Shown here in pieces: positions 1 through 7,059 of a stretch of DNA of 58,647 nucleotides. Origin of the DNA: an uncultured Mucispirillum sp. (GTDB taxonomy: Bacteria > Chrysiogenota > Deferribacteres > Deferribacterales > Mucispirillaceae); assembly GCA_944324495.1 (NCBI GenBank), contig CALUWN010000013.1, positions 1 through 58,647 of the forward strand, given 5' to 3'. The position numbers and the translations under genes are program-made. Position 1 is the first letter of the stretch. Each line of letters begins with the position of its first letter. The notes beneath the pieces are model-generated. The model did not search any database. It was given only the letters and a program-made list of their open reading frames with translations, and was not told where the DNA came from.

Positions 1-36
1 GCACCTTTAGATGCTGCAGGTGATAGTGGCTTATAG
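1..36 (+). CDS. 3' end of an unidentified gene (partial)
   Basis: The first 36 bases read in frame 1 as eleven codons ending ...AAGDSGL and a TAG stop. A hairpin follows 10 nt later, which is what the end of a gene looks like. The remainder lies outside the window, so no product can be named; the reading frame is inferred only from the stop and the downstream hairpin. Confidence 0.35.
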   Translation, partial: APLDAAGDSGL

Positions 37-46
37 CCAAAGAGCA

Positions 47-69
47 AACTACCCGTTTAACGGGTAGTT
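47..69. terminator. Hairpin, probable terminator of the upstream partial gene
   Basis: A perfect 11-bp inverted repeat (AACTACCCGTT / AACGGGTAGTT) with a 1-nt centre lies just after the partial upstream gene. No strong T-run follows, so it could instead be an operator-like palindrome; its position favours a terminator. Confidence 0.5.
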
Positions 70-156
70 ATGATTATCTATATTTTATATAAGTTTCATA
101 TTGCATTTATTTAATTCATCACTTAATCTAATAATATAATCTTATACAGGAAATTT

Positions 157-672
157 ATGAAAAGGCTTATTCTTTTAACGGTGGTCATAATGCTGCTAAA
201 TTTAAATAATTTATCTGCAAAAGAAGATGAAGTAAAAAACGGCGTACAAAAAACCTACTACCCAAACGGTGTGTTATGGCTTGAACTAACTTATAAAAAT
301 GGAAAATTAGAAGGCAAACAAAAAGCCTATTTTGAAGACGGCAAAATTCAAACAGAAGAAGATTATATAAATGATAAAAGAAACGGTTTATATAAAGGCT
401 ATTCTAGTAGCGGCAATTTATATGTAGAATATACATTTATTGATGATAAAAAAAATGGTCCTTTTGCTCTATACTATAAATCTGGCAAATTAAAAGAAAA
501 AGGAACTTATAAAGATGATGTAGTTCATGGAAAGGTGAGTTTTTTTGAAGAAGATGGCACATTATCTATGGAAGTAGAATTTAAAAATGGAAACCCAATT
601 TCAGCAATGTGGGGAGATGGCAGAAAATGGACTAAAAAAGAACTTAATACTTGGTGGAAAAAAGGGTTATAA
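157..672 (+). CDS. Secreted MORN_2 (YwqK-like) repeat protein
   Basis: This is a 171-residue protein with a Sec signal peptide (hydrophobic residues 4-20, likely cleavage after LSA). Five degenerate ~22-residue repeats follow, each with a Y-x-x-(N/S/D)-G core and an (F/Y)K(N/D)-(G/D)...G linker, typical of the MORN_2/YwqK family. Databases often label such proteins 'YwqK antitoxin', but no toxin partner is visible here and the signal peptide points to an envelope role. The C-terminus (FKNGNPIS...ELNTWWKKGL) matches the end of the 409-aa lipoprotein at 2425-3654, so they are paralogues. A GGAAA-type ribosome binding site precedes the ATG. Function unknown; a structural or protein-binding repeat is likely. 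Confidence 0.75.
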   Translation: MKRLILLTVVIMLLNLNNLSAKEDEVKNGVQKTYYPNGVLWLELTYKNGKLEGKQKAYFEDGKIQTEEDYINDKRNGLYKGYSSSGNLYVEYTFIDDKKNGPFALYYKSGKLKEKGTYKDDVVHGKVSFFEEDGTLSMEVEFKNGNPISAMWGDGRKWTKKELNTWWKKGL

Positions 673-706
673 GCAAGGTGTAATTTATAACTTAATATCT
701 TAATTT

Positions 707-931
707 TTACTCTTTTTCTTCAATTTCTTTTATAAATTCTTGTAGTGATATACCAAGCCCAAATGATAATTTTTCAAGCACCTGCAATGTGGGAGAAGAC
801 GGATTTTTACTCTCTAGCTTTTGCAGATATTTATAATCAATACCAGAACGCTCAGCTAACTGCTCTTGAGTTAAACCCTTACTTTTTCTAATCAGTTTTA
901 AAGTTTTGGAAAATTTAATGTTAATATCCAT
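707..931 (-). CDS. XRE-family HTH transcriptional regulator
   Basis: This 74-residue protein consists almost entirely of a Cro/C1-type (HTH_3) DNA-binding domain: residues 8-63 carry the family signature around RKSKGLTQEQLAERSGI and the second-helix pattern ISLQEF. It has no extra sensory domain. It is divergent from the membrane/J-domain gene cluster that starts at 1058, and the shared intergenic region holds a perfect 8-bp palindrome, so it probably regulates itself and/or that cluster (inference). It could equally be the antitoxin-like partner of a small toxin, but no toxin-like neighbour is seen. Confidence 0.85.
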   Translation of the reverse strand: MDINIKFSKTLKLIRKSKGLTQEQLAERSGIDYKYLQKLESKNPSSPTLQVLEKLSFGLGISLQEFIKEIEEKE

Positions 932-963
932 AAGGATATATATTCTTATAATTATAAATAATT

Positions 964-985
964 AACACCGTTTATATACGGTGTT
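964..985. promoter_or_regulatory. Palindrome in divergent promoter region (candidate operator)
   Basis: AACACCGT, a 6-nt spacer and ACGGTGTT form a perfect 8-bp inverted repeat between the XRE gene (start 931) and the plus-strand cluster (start 1058). Size and location suit a dimeric HTH regulator's operator. A terminator is unlikely because no gene ends here. Confidence 0.5.
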
Positions 986-1057
986 GTTAGATATATTTGT
1001 GTGGTATATAAAATACTCAAAAGTATTTTAAACTGCTTAAACATTTAGGAGAAGAAA

Positions 1058-1270
1058 GTGAGAGTTTTATTTAAATTAATTATTTCAATTATTATTTTTT
1101 TTCTTGGTTCATTAACAATGACAATGCTTAGAGTTATACAAGGACCTAATATGCTAGGATATATGATATTTTTTGCATCTATTGCAGCAATTATTGCTGT
1201 TATAAAATATAAACCTAAAACTCATGATAAATTATATGAATTAGAAAAAAGTGACCGAGAAACAAAATAA
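1058..1270 (+). CDS. Small two-helix membrane protein
   Basis: This is a 70-residue protein with two hydrophobic segments (about residues 5-25 and 33-51) and a charged C-terminal tail rich in K, E and D, so probably an inner-membrane protein with a cytoplasmic tail. The start is GTG, chosen because AGGAGA lies 8 nt upstream. Its TAA stop overlaps the ATG of the J-domain gene by one base (TAATG), implying translational coupling. No family is recognised. Confidence 0.65.
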   Translation: MRVLFKLIISIIIFFLGSLTMTMLRVIQGPNMLGYMIFFASIAAIIAVIKYKPKTHDKLYELEKSDRETK

Positions 1271-1725
1271 TGTTTTATGACTATTTTGCAATTTTAAATA
1301 TAAAGCCAGACGCTAATAAAGAAGAAATAAAAAAAGCATACCGTAAACAAGCAATGAAGTGGCACCCTGATGTTAATAATTCACCTGAAGCTGCTGAATA
1401 TATGAGATTAATAAATGAAGCATATATAATTTTAAATGATGATGAAGCAAGAGAAAAGTATTTAAAAGAATATTATTTACATAAGGCACCAAACATAGAT
1501 GATGTATTTGCAAGCATAAATAAAAATATTTCGGATAATATTCTAAATAATTGGATTAAACAAGCAAGACAAAAAGCATATCAATTAAATAATTTATCAT
1601 TGGAAGAAATGTTTGGAACATTAAAAGTTGCAGTATTTACATTTTATAAGGAATTATTTTTATACTTTTTAATTGGGTTAATTTCTATTCTATTCTTTTT
1701 CATATTTACAATTTTAATCAAGTAA
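1270..1725 (+). CDS. Membrane-anchored J-domain (DnaJ-like) co-chaperone
   Basis: The first ~65 residues form a J domain: YDYFAILNI start, a basic helix, and the catalytic HPD motif in KWHPDVNNSPEA, required in this family to stimulate DnaK ATPase. The middle is helical and charged; residues ~127-149 form a single hydrophobic C-terminal membrane anchor. The glycine-rich and zinc-finger regions of true DnaJ are absent, so this is a class III J protein that would recruit Hsp70 to the inner membrane. It is translationally coupled to the preceding small membrane protein, suggesting they act together. Confidence 0.85.
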   Translation: MFYDYFAILNIKPDANKEEIKKAYRKQAMKWHPDVNNSPEAAEYMRLINEAYIILNDDEAREKYLKEYYLHKAPNIDDVFASINKNISDNILNNWIKQARQKAYQLNNLSLEEMFGTLKVAVFTFYKELFLYFLIGLISILFFFIFTILIK

Positions 1726-1764
1726 AAAATAAATATATGTATTAATAACTTATGGAGATATAAA

Positions 1765-2034
1765 ATGAAAAAAATTATTTTAATTATAATACTTTTAATT
1801 TTTAGCACCAGTTCAGCTTTTGCAGAATACTATAAAGTTTATGTTAAAAGAGTAGAAAACAATTTATATAAAGATATGAATAGTGGAATTTATATTGTTA
1901 CAAAATGGTGCTATGAATATACATATGGTGAAGATGCAATTTTGAAGTATGATGGCGCCTATTCATATGATAATAAATTAATATTTGATGGTGGGCGTAG
2001 TTGCGATGTTGAAGAATTATTAAAATTAAAATAA
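1765..2034 (+). CDS. Small secreted protein, unknown
   Basis: This 89-residue protein has a clear Sec signal peptide (MKKIILIIILLIFSTSSAFA, cleavage after AFA) and a short mature domain of about 69 residues with two cysteines (in KWCYEY and RSCDVEE) that could form one disulfide. It is tyrosine- and lysine-rich. A GGAGA site precedes the ATG. It lies in a co-directional run of small envelope genes. No family is recognised. Confidence 0.6.
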   Translation: MKKIILIIILLIFSTSSAFAEYYKVYVKRVENNLYKDMNSGIYIVTKWCYEYTYGEDAILKYDGAYSYDNKLIFDGGRSCDVEELLKLK

Positions 2035-2058
2035 AATTTATAATTTCTAGAGGTATTT

Positions 2059-2373
2059 ATGAATATACAAGAAAAATTTGATGGTATAACTAAAATACAA
2101 AAAATACTTTTATATAACATATCAATTTTACTATTTATTTTTTCATTTGTATTTATAGAAAACTATGACGAAGAAATTGGATTTACATTATTGTTATTGG
2201 GCTTACTTTACCTTGATATTCTTCTATTTTTTGAATTTAAGCATTTTAATATAAAAAATATTACTCTAATTAAGAGATTTAAATCAATAGGACAAATAGT
2301 CATATATTTATTTCTCTTTCTTATTCTATTATCTTTTTTAATAATCTCATTTATTGCTATGAGTAGCAATTGA
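2059..2373 (+). CDS. Small integral membrane protein, unknown
   Basis: This 104-residue protein has three hydrophobic stretches (about residues 17-33, 41-60 and 77-100) separated by short charged loops, so it is predicted to be a three-helix inner-membrane protein with the basic N-terminus in the cytoplasm. AGAGG lies before the ATG. It sits between a secreted protein and a repeat lipoprotein, spaced 20-50 nt, so probably co-transcribed. No family is recognised. Confidence 0.6.
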   Translation: MNIQEKFDGITKIQKILLYNISILLFIFSFVFIENYDEEIGFTLLLLGLLYLDILLFFEFKHFNIKNITLIKRFKSIGQIVIYLFLFLILLSFLIISFIAMSSN

Positions 2374-2424
2374 TAATTTTAAATGGATAACAAATATGGA
2401 TTAAAAATACAATAAGGTAGGAAA

Positions 2425-3654
2425 ATGAAAAAATTTATAATAATTTTATTTGCCGTATTTTTTACAGGTTGTTTAGCAAATAAACAAATTAAAAGCTATA
2501 CTCCAAAATGTAATTATTATATAGACGATATTGAAAAACTATATGATGAACCATTTTATGATAGTTCTGCCAATGGAATAGTATGTGAAGAAAATAATAA
2601 ATCATATGTTACTATAAAAAATGGTTTAGTTCATGGAAAAGCAATGAAATACCATGATAATGGAACAATTACGGAATTCAATATTAGAAATGGGAAATTT
2701 AATGGTTATTTTAAAGAATATAATGAAAATGGAATATTAATATACTACGCAGTGTATAAAGATAATAAATTAAATGGACTTTCAAAAATATATGATGATT
2801 ATGGTAATTTAATAATAAAGGCAGTATTTAAGAATGATATGCCAGAAGGTATAGTAAAGGAGTATTATGCTAGTGGTTCACTAAAAAGCAAAGATCACTA
2901 TAAAAATGGTATGTTAAATGGAGTAAGTATAAAATATTATGAAAACGGTATTCCTAAATCTGAAATTCCATACAAAAATAATCAACGAACAGGAGTTGCA
3001 ACATCTTACTATGATAATGGTTATATTCATGAAACAGTAACATATAAAAATGGCAAGGAAGATGGCATAAAAACCATATATTATAATAATGGCATATTAA
3101 AGGCTAAAGTTCCATTCCAAGATGGTAAATTAGAAGGTATTTTAAAAGAGTACCATAAAAATGGTTTAATCAAAATAGAATCTACATTTAAAAATGATAA
3201 ACTAAATGGTATTTTTAAACAATACTATAATTATGGTGCACTACATACTGAAGTGCTATATAAAAATAATAAACAAGAAGGTTTAAAAAAAATATACTAT
3301 GAAAATGGTAAATTAAAAGATCAATTTCCTTTTAAAAATGATAAAGTAGAAGGTATTGCAAAATCATACTATGAGAGTGGTGCTCTACATTTAGAAATTA
3401 ATTTTAAAAATGGTTTACCTGAGGGCAATATTACTGCCTATCATGAAAATGGAAAAATAGCTGCTCAAGGTTCATTTAAAAATGGGAAAAAAAACGGTCA
3501 ATTTAAAATATTTGATAAATATGGAGAATATTGGGCAACAATTACTTATAAAAACGGTAAGCCAATAAAGGGAGTATGCTTTAATTTAAAAAAACTAAAC
3601 AATGCTGAACTTTCTAACTGGGAAAGTGGTTTAGAAGTTGATTGTGGAAATTAA
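2425..3654 (+). CDS. Lipoprotein with 13 MORN_2 (YwqK-like) repeats
   Basis: This is a 409-residue lipoprotein: a hydrophobic N-terminus ends in lipobox FTGC with the acylated Cys at residue 16. From about residue 65 to 370 there are thirteen near-regular ~23-residue repeats, each with a Y(Y/H)-x-x-G core followed by a (F/Y)KN(G/D)K...(E/N)G linker, i.e. an extended beta-hairpin array of the MORN_2/YwqK type. The end (KNGKPI...AELSNWESGL) matches the C-terminus of the 171-aa protein at 157-672. Family members are often called antitoxins, but the lipid anchor argues for an envelope scaffold or adhesin-like role. Repeat number is likely to vary between strains (inference). Confidence 0.75.
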   Translation: MKKFIIILFAVFFTGCLANKQIKSYTPKCNYYIDDIEKLYDEPFYDSSANGIVCEENNKSYVTIKNGLVHGKAMKYHDNGTITEFNIRNGKFNGYFKEYNENGILIYYAVYKDNKLNGLSKIYDDYGNLIIKAVFKNDMPEGIVKEYYASGSLKSKDHYKNGMLNGVSIKYYENGIPKSEIPYKNNQRTGVATSYYDNGYIHETVTYKNGKEDGIKTIYYNNGILKAKVPFQDGKLEGILKEYHKNGLIKIESTFKNDKLNGIFKQYYNYGALHTEVLYKNNKQEGLKKIYYENGKLKDQFPFKNDKVEGIAKSYYESGALHLEINFKNGLPEGNITAYHENGKIAAQGSFKNGKKNGQFKIFDKYGEYWATITYKNGKPIKGVCFNLKKLNNAELSNWESGLEVDCGN

Positions 3655-3673
3655 GATTTAGTGGGGATATTTT

Positions 3674-3856
3674 ATGAAAACTTTTACTGATAATTTAGCT
3701 ATATTTTTTGTAATATGGGTTGTTGTAATAATTTTAAACCAAATATTCTTTTTTGGTGCTTGCTTTAAATTCTACTGCATAAAAAATGCATTACTACATA
3801 CAGCAATTATTTCTGCTATAGTTACTTTTATATTATATAAAATAAAAAACAAATAA
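3674..3856 (+). CDS. Small membrane protein, unknown
   Basis: This 60-residue product has two hydrophobic helices (about residues 8-27 and 36-56) and a short lysine-rich tail. Two cysteines lie in the connecting segment (GACFKFYCIK). A GGGGAT ribosome binding site precedes the ATG and it follows the repeat lipoprotein by 19 nt, so it is probably the last gene of that run. No family is recognised. Confidence 0.5.
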   Translation: MKTFTDNLAIFFVIWVVVIILNQIFFFGACFKFYCIKNALLHTAIISAIVTFILYKIKNK

Positions 3857-3875
3857 GTTTATAATTTAATTTTTA

Positions 3876-3903
3876 TTGACAAAACCCTATATGTATTTAT
3901 ATT
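3876..3903 (+). promoter_or_regulatory. Promoter of the Panacea/PemK toxin-antitoxin operon
   Basis: TTGACA (3876-3881), a 16-nt spacer and TATATT (3898-3903) form a good sigma-70-type promoter 20 nt before the antitoxin start. Confidence 0.65.
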
Positions 3904-3913
3904 ACATATAGGG
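3885..3913. promoter_or_regulatory. 11-bp inverted repeat overlapping the toxin-antitoxin promoter (operator)
   Basis: CCCTATATGTA (3885-3895) and TACATATAGGG (3903-3913) form a perfect 11-bp inverted repeat with a 7-nt centre. One arm sits in the -35/-10 spacer and the other overlaps and follows the -10, a layout suited to autorepression by the antitoxin or toxin-antitoxin complex. The right arm also ends next to the antitoxin ribosome binding site (GGGAGAG), so an mRNA hairpin could affect translation. Confidence 0.6.
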
Positions 3914-3923
3914 AGAGTATGAA

Positions 3924-4502
3924 ATGAAATCTATTGATATTGCCAATTTTTTTATTGATTATAATAATCACAGCATAGATAATACATTAACTAATCTTAT
4001 TCTTCATAAATTTTTATATTTTGCTCAAGGTTACTGCCTTGCATTATATAATACTCCCTTATTTGATGAAGATATTGAAGCATGGAAATATGGACCAGTT
4101 GTACCAAGTGTTTACCAAACATATAAATATAATAAAAAAGAAAATATTTCTAAAATAAAAGGTGATTTTTCACTAGATAAATATGACAGTAAAACTATTG
4201 AGCTTCTACTTGCCGTTATAAATGATTATGGCAAGTATTCATCATCTGAATTAATAAATATTACTCATGAAAAAGGCTCTCCATGGGATATGGTATATAA
4301 AGAAAACGAAAATAATATTATTTCAAAAGAAAGTATTTTAAAATATTTTAAAAATAATAATTTAGCAAAAATTAATAATACAAATCTTGATAATATAGAA
4401 TATATAGGCAAACGTGATAATACTTCAAAATTATTAGTATTACCCGCTGACTACGACGATAAAGAAGATTACAGCATATATTTAGCAGGTATTGAAAAGT
4501 AA
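3924..4502 (+). CDS. Panacea (DUF4065/SocA-like) domain antitoxin
   Basis: Residues ~5-130 match the Panacea domain (formerly DUF4065; SocA, phage GepA): LHKFLYFAQGY, then the hallmark F-DEDIEAWKYGPVVPSVYQTYK, then a helical end with LINITHEKGSPWD. Residues ~135-192 form a Lys/Asp-rich tail that probably contacts the toxin. Panacea domains are established as promiscuous antitoxins that neutralise unrelated toxins directly. Here the gene overlaps the downstream PemK-like toxin by one base (TAATG), with antitoxin first, and is preceded by a palindrome-embedded promoter. It could alternatively be a phage-derived proteolytic adaptor (SocA type), but the operon layout favours antitoxin. Confidence 0.85.
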   Translation: MKSIDIANFFIDYNNHSIDNTLTNLILHKFLYFAQGYCLALYNTPLFDEDIEAWKYGPVVPSVYQTYKYNKKENISKIKGDFSLDKYDSKTIELLLAVINDYGKYSSSELINITHEKGSPWDMVYKENENNIISKESILKYFKNNNLAKINNTNLDNIEYIGKRDNTSKLLVLPADYDDKEDYSIYLAGIEK

Positions 4503-4816
4503 TGCAAAAATGGGAAGTATGGCTTGCAAAAGTTGCCTTTGAAGATAATCCATCAGAAGCAAAAGAACGTCCAGTCTTAGTTATTGATAAAAAAGAAGCT
4601 TATATTATTTCCTTTAAAATGACATCTCACAAGCCTAGAGAAAAATTTTTTGGTGAATATCCTATACAATTTTTTAATGAAGCAGGGCTTATAAAACCTA
4701 CGGTTATTAGATTAAGTAAAAAGTTAGCTCTACTTGAAGATGAATTTACAAGAAAATTGGGCAGGCTTCACCCTTATGATATTAATGAAGTTATAAAAAT
4801 TTTGAATAATTTATAA
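4502..4816 (+). CDS. PemK/MazF-like endoribonuclease toxin
   Basis: This 104-residue protein starts QKWEVWLAKVAFEDNPSEAKERPVLVID, the first strands of the PemK/MazF (CcdB-like SH3 barrel) fold with the conserved RP-V/L-V motif; TVIRLSKKLAL and LGRLHPYDINEVIKIL match the later strand and final helix. The polar residue after beta-3 (SFKMTSHKP) lies where family members carry the Thr/Ser used in catalysis. MazF-type toxins cleave mRNA. It is second in a two-gene operon, overlapping the Panacea antitoxin stop by one base. The highly divergent loops mean activity is inferred. Confidence 0.75.
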   Translation: MQKWEVWLAKVAFEDNPSEAKERPVLVIDKKEAYIISFKMTSHKPREKFFGEYPIQFFNEAGLIKPTVIRLSKKLALLEDEFTRKLGRLHPYDINEVIKILNNL

Positions 4817-4822
4817 TCCCCT

Positions 4823-5776
4823 ATGATTTTAAGTGTATCTAGAAGAACAGATATTCCTGCATTTTATGGCAAATGGTTTATGCAAAGGCTGAAAGAGCAG
4901 TATGTGCTTGTGCGTAACCCATTTAATGCCAATTTAGTTTCTCGTATTCCTTTATCACCTAACCATATAGATACAATAGTTTTTTGGACTAAAAATTCTC
5001 TCCCCATTCACAAATACTTAAAAGATATTGATAATATGGGCTATAAATATTATTTTCAATACACTATCACCCCATATAAAAAAGATATGGAAGAAAACTT
5101 ATTAGATAAAAAAATTATAATTAATTCCTTTAAAGAATTATCTTCAACAATAGGAAAAGCTAAAGTTATTCTGCGTTATGACCCGATAGTGCTTACTTCA
5201 TCATACACCATAGATTACCACATAAAAGCTTTTGAAAAACTATGCAACCACTTAAAAGATTATACAAATAAAATAATTATCAGCATTCTTGATTATTATA
5301 ATAATACATCTAAAAATATGCAGAGCCATAATGTTTTTAATATTACAACTGATGATATGCATAAATTAGCTGAAAATTTTTCATCTATTGCAAAAAGCCA
5401 TAATATTATCCTTGAAAGCTGTGCTGAAAAAATAGATTTAGAAAAATATAATATAAACCACGGCAAATGTATTGATGATGAATTAATTGAAAAAATTACT
5501 GGTGCTAAATTAAAAGCTCCAAAAGATAATCAGCGGAAAGCCTGCGGATGTATAAAATGTATAGATATTGGCGAATATAATTCCTGTATCCATAACTGCC
5601 TTTATTGCTATGCAAATATAAATAAAGATAGTGCATATAAAAATTATAAACTACATAACCCACTTTCTCCGCTTTTAATAGGCAATATTGATTATGAAAA
5701 AGATAAGATAATAGATAGAAATAAAAATGATATAAAAAGCTATAAACAGCAAACAAATATTGAGGATTTTATATAA
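4823..5776 (+). CDS. DUF1848 family protein with C-terminal Cys cluster
   Basis: This 317-residue protein matches DUF1848: it begins LSVSRRTDIPAFYGKWF and has the conserved VRNPFN...VSRIPLSP...IVFWTKN block, then a TIM-barrel-like region with ILRYDPI and ESCAEKID. Near residues 240-265 is a cysteine cluster, CGCIKCIDIGEYNSCIHNC followed by LYCYAN, whose C-x3-C-x2-C tail resembles a radical-SAM 4Fe-4S ligand set but lies at the C-terminus. The biochemical role of DUF1848 is not established as far as I know. It starts 6 nt after the toxin gene on the same strand, so it may be co-transcribed with the toxin-antitoxin pair; it converges on the cassette gene ending at 5778. Confidence 0.8.
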   Translation: MILSVSRRTDIPAFYGKWFMQRLKEQYVLVRNPFNANLVSRIPLSPNHIDTIVFWTKNSLPIHKYLKDIDNMGYKYYFQYTITPYKKDMEENLLDKKIIINSFKELSSTIGKAKVILRYDPIVLTSSYTIDYHIKAFEKLCNHLKDYTNKIIISILDYYNNTSKNMQSHNVFNITTDDMHKLAENFSSIAKSHNIILESCAEKIDLEKYNINHGKCIDDELIEKITGAKLKAPKDNQRKACGCIKCIDIGEYNSCIHNCLYCYANINKDSAYKNYKLHNPLSPLLIGNIDYEKDKIIDRNKNDIKSYKQQTNIEDFI

Positions 5777-5777
5777 T

Positions 5778-6722
5778 TTATATTTTTGTACCAAGAAGGC
5801 TTTCTATTTTTTCTATTACATCATTTACCTTTTTATTAGTTTTAATTATGTTTAAGTCACTTAACCATATAATATATGAATGTACTCTTTTTTCTGTATT
5901 TTGAGATAGTAAAAAATATTCTTCCTGTCTGATAGCAAGCAGACTACTAAGTTTATTACTTTCTATATCTTTACTAATAGTTACAGAAGCTACTATGATT
6001 TTTAGAATATCCAGTATACCTCTTTCAAGATGATTTACTGCCCGATATAAATTATTTAATACAAAATTTTTAGCATTATCACTGTATTCTTTGTTGCTTT
6101 CTTCACTATCAACTATATATGCAAAAGTAAAATGATTTAAAAACATTAAAAATTCTGATACAAAAACTTCTTTATTGTTTACATGCTTCAAGTTTAATTT
6201 AATATCATTACTAAACAATAATTCGTATAGTTGAACTAAATAATAAAATAAAATAATAGTATTAATAATATTTGGAAAATCATATTCATGATGTGCTGTT
6301 TTATGATATTTACTAATGTTTATGGTTTTTGGAGTTTTTAATATTGTTCGTATAATGTTTGTACATGTCTGTAATTTATATTCAAGGTTTAGTCTTGTAT
6401 AAAATTCAAGCCCATTAAATTGCTGGCTTTCATAAAATTTCTGCATAGATGCTAAAAGTTTTTCACTTATAGTGAGAAAATATTCAAATAAAGTTTCACT
6501 GTCATATTTATATCCTATTGACTTATTTTCATATGATAAATAAAAGCAGTTTAAAACTTCTTTCATTATAAAATGGGCTATATCATATTCTCTTTTACCA
6601 GTAATAATTGCTAGTAAACTTTCTTGAAAACTATAATACTTATTAATATCTTGAATTAATTTTACAAAAATAGAATATTCTTTATCTAACTTGTTTGAAA
6701 ATAAAGATAAATCGTATGACAT
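5778..6722 (-). CDS. Cassette A large protein (unknown all-helical family)
   Basis: This 314-residue cytoplasmic protein has no signal peptide or membrane helix and is predicted to be mostly helical. It is a paralogue of the 315-aa product at 7060-8007: shared blocks are YYS-x2-E-x-(L/M)L-x-I, the (R/K)(E/R)YDI(A/S)H motif near residue 45, VNNK(E/D)VF near 185, FLNHFTFAY, and AIRQ(E/K)EYF near 270. It follows the 74-aa gene by 6 nt in the same order as cassette B. No known domain is recognised. The Asp-Ile-x-His motif near residue 45 is the most conserved polar site I can see and a candidate functional site. Confidence 0.7.
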   Translation of the reverse strand: MSYDLSLFSNKLDKEYSIFVKLIQDINKYYSFQESLLAIITGKREYDIAHFIMKEVLNCFYLSYENKSIGYKYDSETLFEYFLTISEKLLASMQKFYESQQFNGLEFYTRLNLEYKLQTCTNIIRTILKTPKTINISKYHKTAHHEYDFPNIINTIILFYYLVQLYELLFSNDIKLNLKHVNNKEVFVSEFLMFLNHFTFAYIVDSEESNKEYSDNAKNFVLNNLYRAVNHLERGILDILKIIVASVTISKDIESNKLSSLLAIRQEEYFLLSQNTEKRVHSYIIWLSDLNIIKTNKKVNDVIEKIESLLGTKI

Positions 6723-6728
6723 TATATA

Positions 6729-6953
6729 CTACTTAAACCACTCATCAAAATTATTGTGCAAAGTTGAAAGATATTTTTGTAGTTCTTCATCTGAAGTGTT
6801 CTGCTCTGGAAGCTGTAATTTAGAATCTATTTCTTCCAGTTTTCCATGGGGAAATATAGAGCCTCTATTAGCAATAAAATTTGTTTTTTCGCCCATACTT
6901 TTTGCTATATTTTCATATAGCAATTCTTCTGGGAAATTTAACTTATTTTTCAA
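6729..6953 (-). CDS. Cassette A small protein (74 aa, unknown)
   Basis: This 74-residue soluble protein has a conserved N-terminal FPEEL-x-YENIAK-x-MG motif and a C-terminal EEL-x2-Y...FDEW, both shared with the 74-aa protein at 8012-8236; the middle is divergent. It is the first gene of a two-gene unit with the 314-aa protein. Its small acidic form and 5' position would fit an antitoxin, immunity or adaptor protein, but nothing in the sequence proves that. A strand-opposite reading of the same DNA was rejected because the paralogue supports this frame. Confidence 0.7.
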   Translation of the reverse strand: MKNKLNFPEELLYENIAKSMGEKTNFIANRGSIFPHGKLEEIDSKLQLPEQNTSDEELQKYLSTLHNNFDEWFK

Positions 6954-6996
6954 TCATAACCCTTCTTTATGATATTTTAGTCATATAACTTTATTT

Positions 6997-7025
6997 ATTC
7001 TTCAATAGTTTTAAAATTATGTCAA
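6997..7025 (-). promoter_or_regulatory. Putative promoter of cassette A
   Basis: On the minus strand TTGACA (7025-7020) is followed after 17 nt by AAGAAT (7002-6997), a weaker -10. It lies between the two cassettes, so cassette A could be transcribed independently of cassette B. Confidence 0.4.
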
Positions 7026-7059
7026 GACTTTTTTTTTATTATAGTAGTTTTAAACTTGA

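Noticed and set aside
157-672. YwqK protein as an antitoxin of a toxin-antitoxin pair
   Set aside because: A signal peptide and the lack of a toxin-like neighbour argue against it, despite the usual database label.
2600-3560. Possible DNA tandem repeat or CRISPR-like array
   Set aside because: The periodicity is at protein level (MORN_2 units) and the DNA copies diverge; no constant repeats with unique spacers. I see no CRISPR array anywhere in the window.
5505-5756. 83-codon minus-strand frame inside the DUF1848 gene
   Set aside because: It is tyrosine-rich antisense of the conserved Cys cluster region; only the plus strand matches a family.
6691-6972. 93-codon plus-strand frame over the cassette A small gene
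   Set aside because: The minus-strand frame is supported by a paralogue with the same motifs and length.
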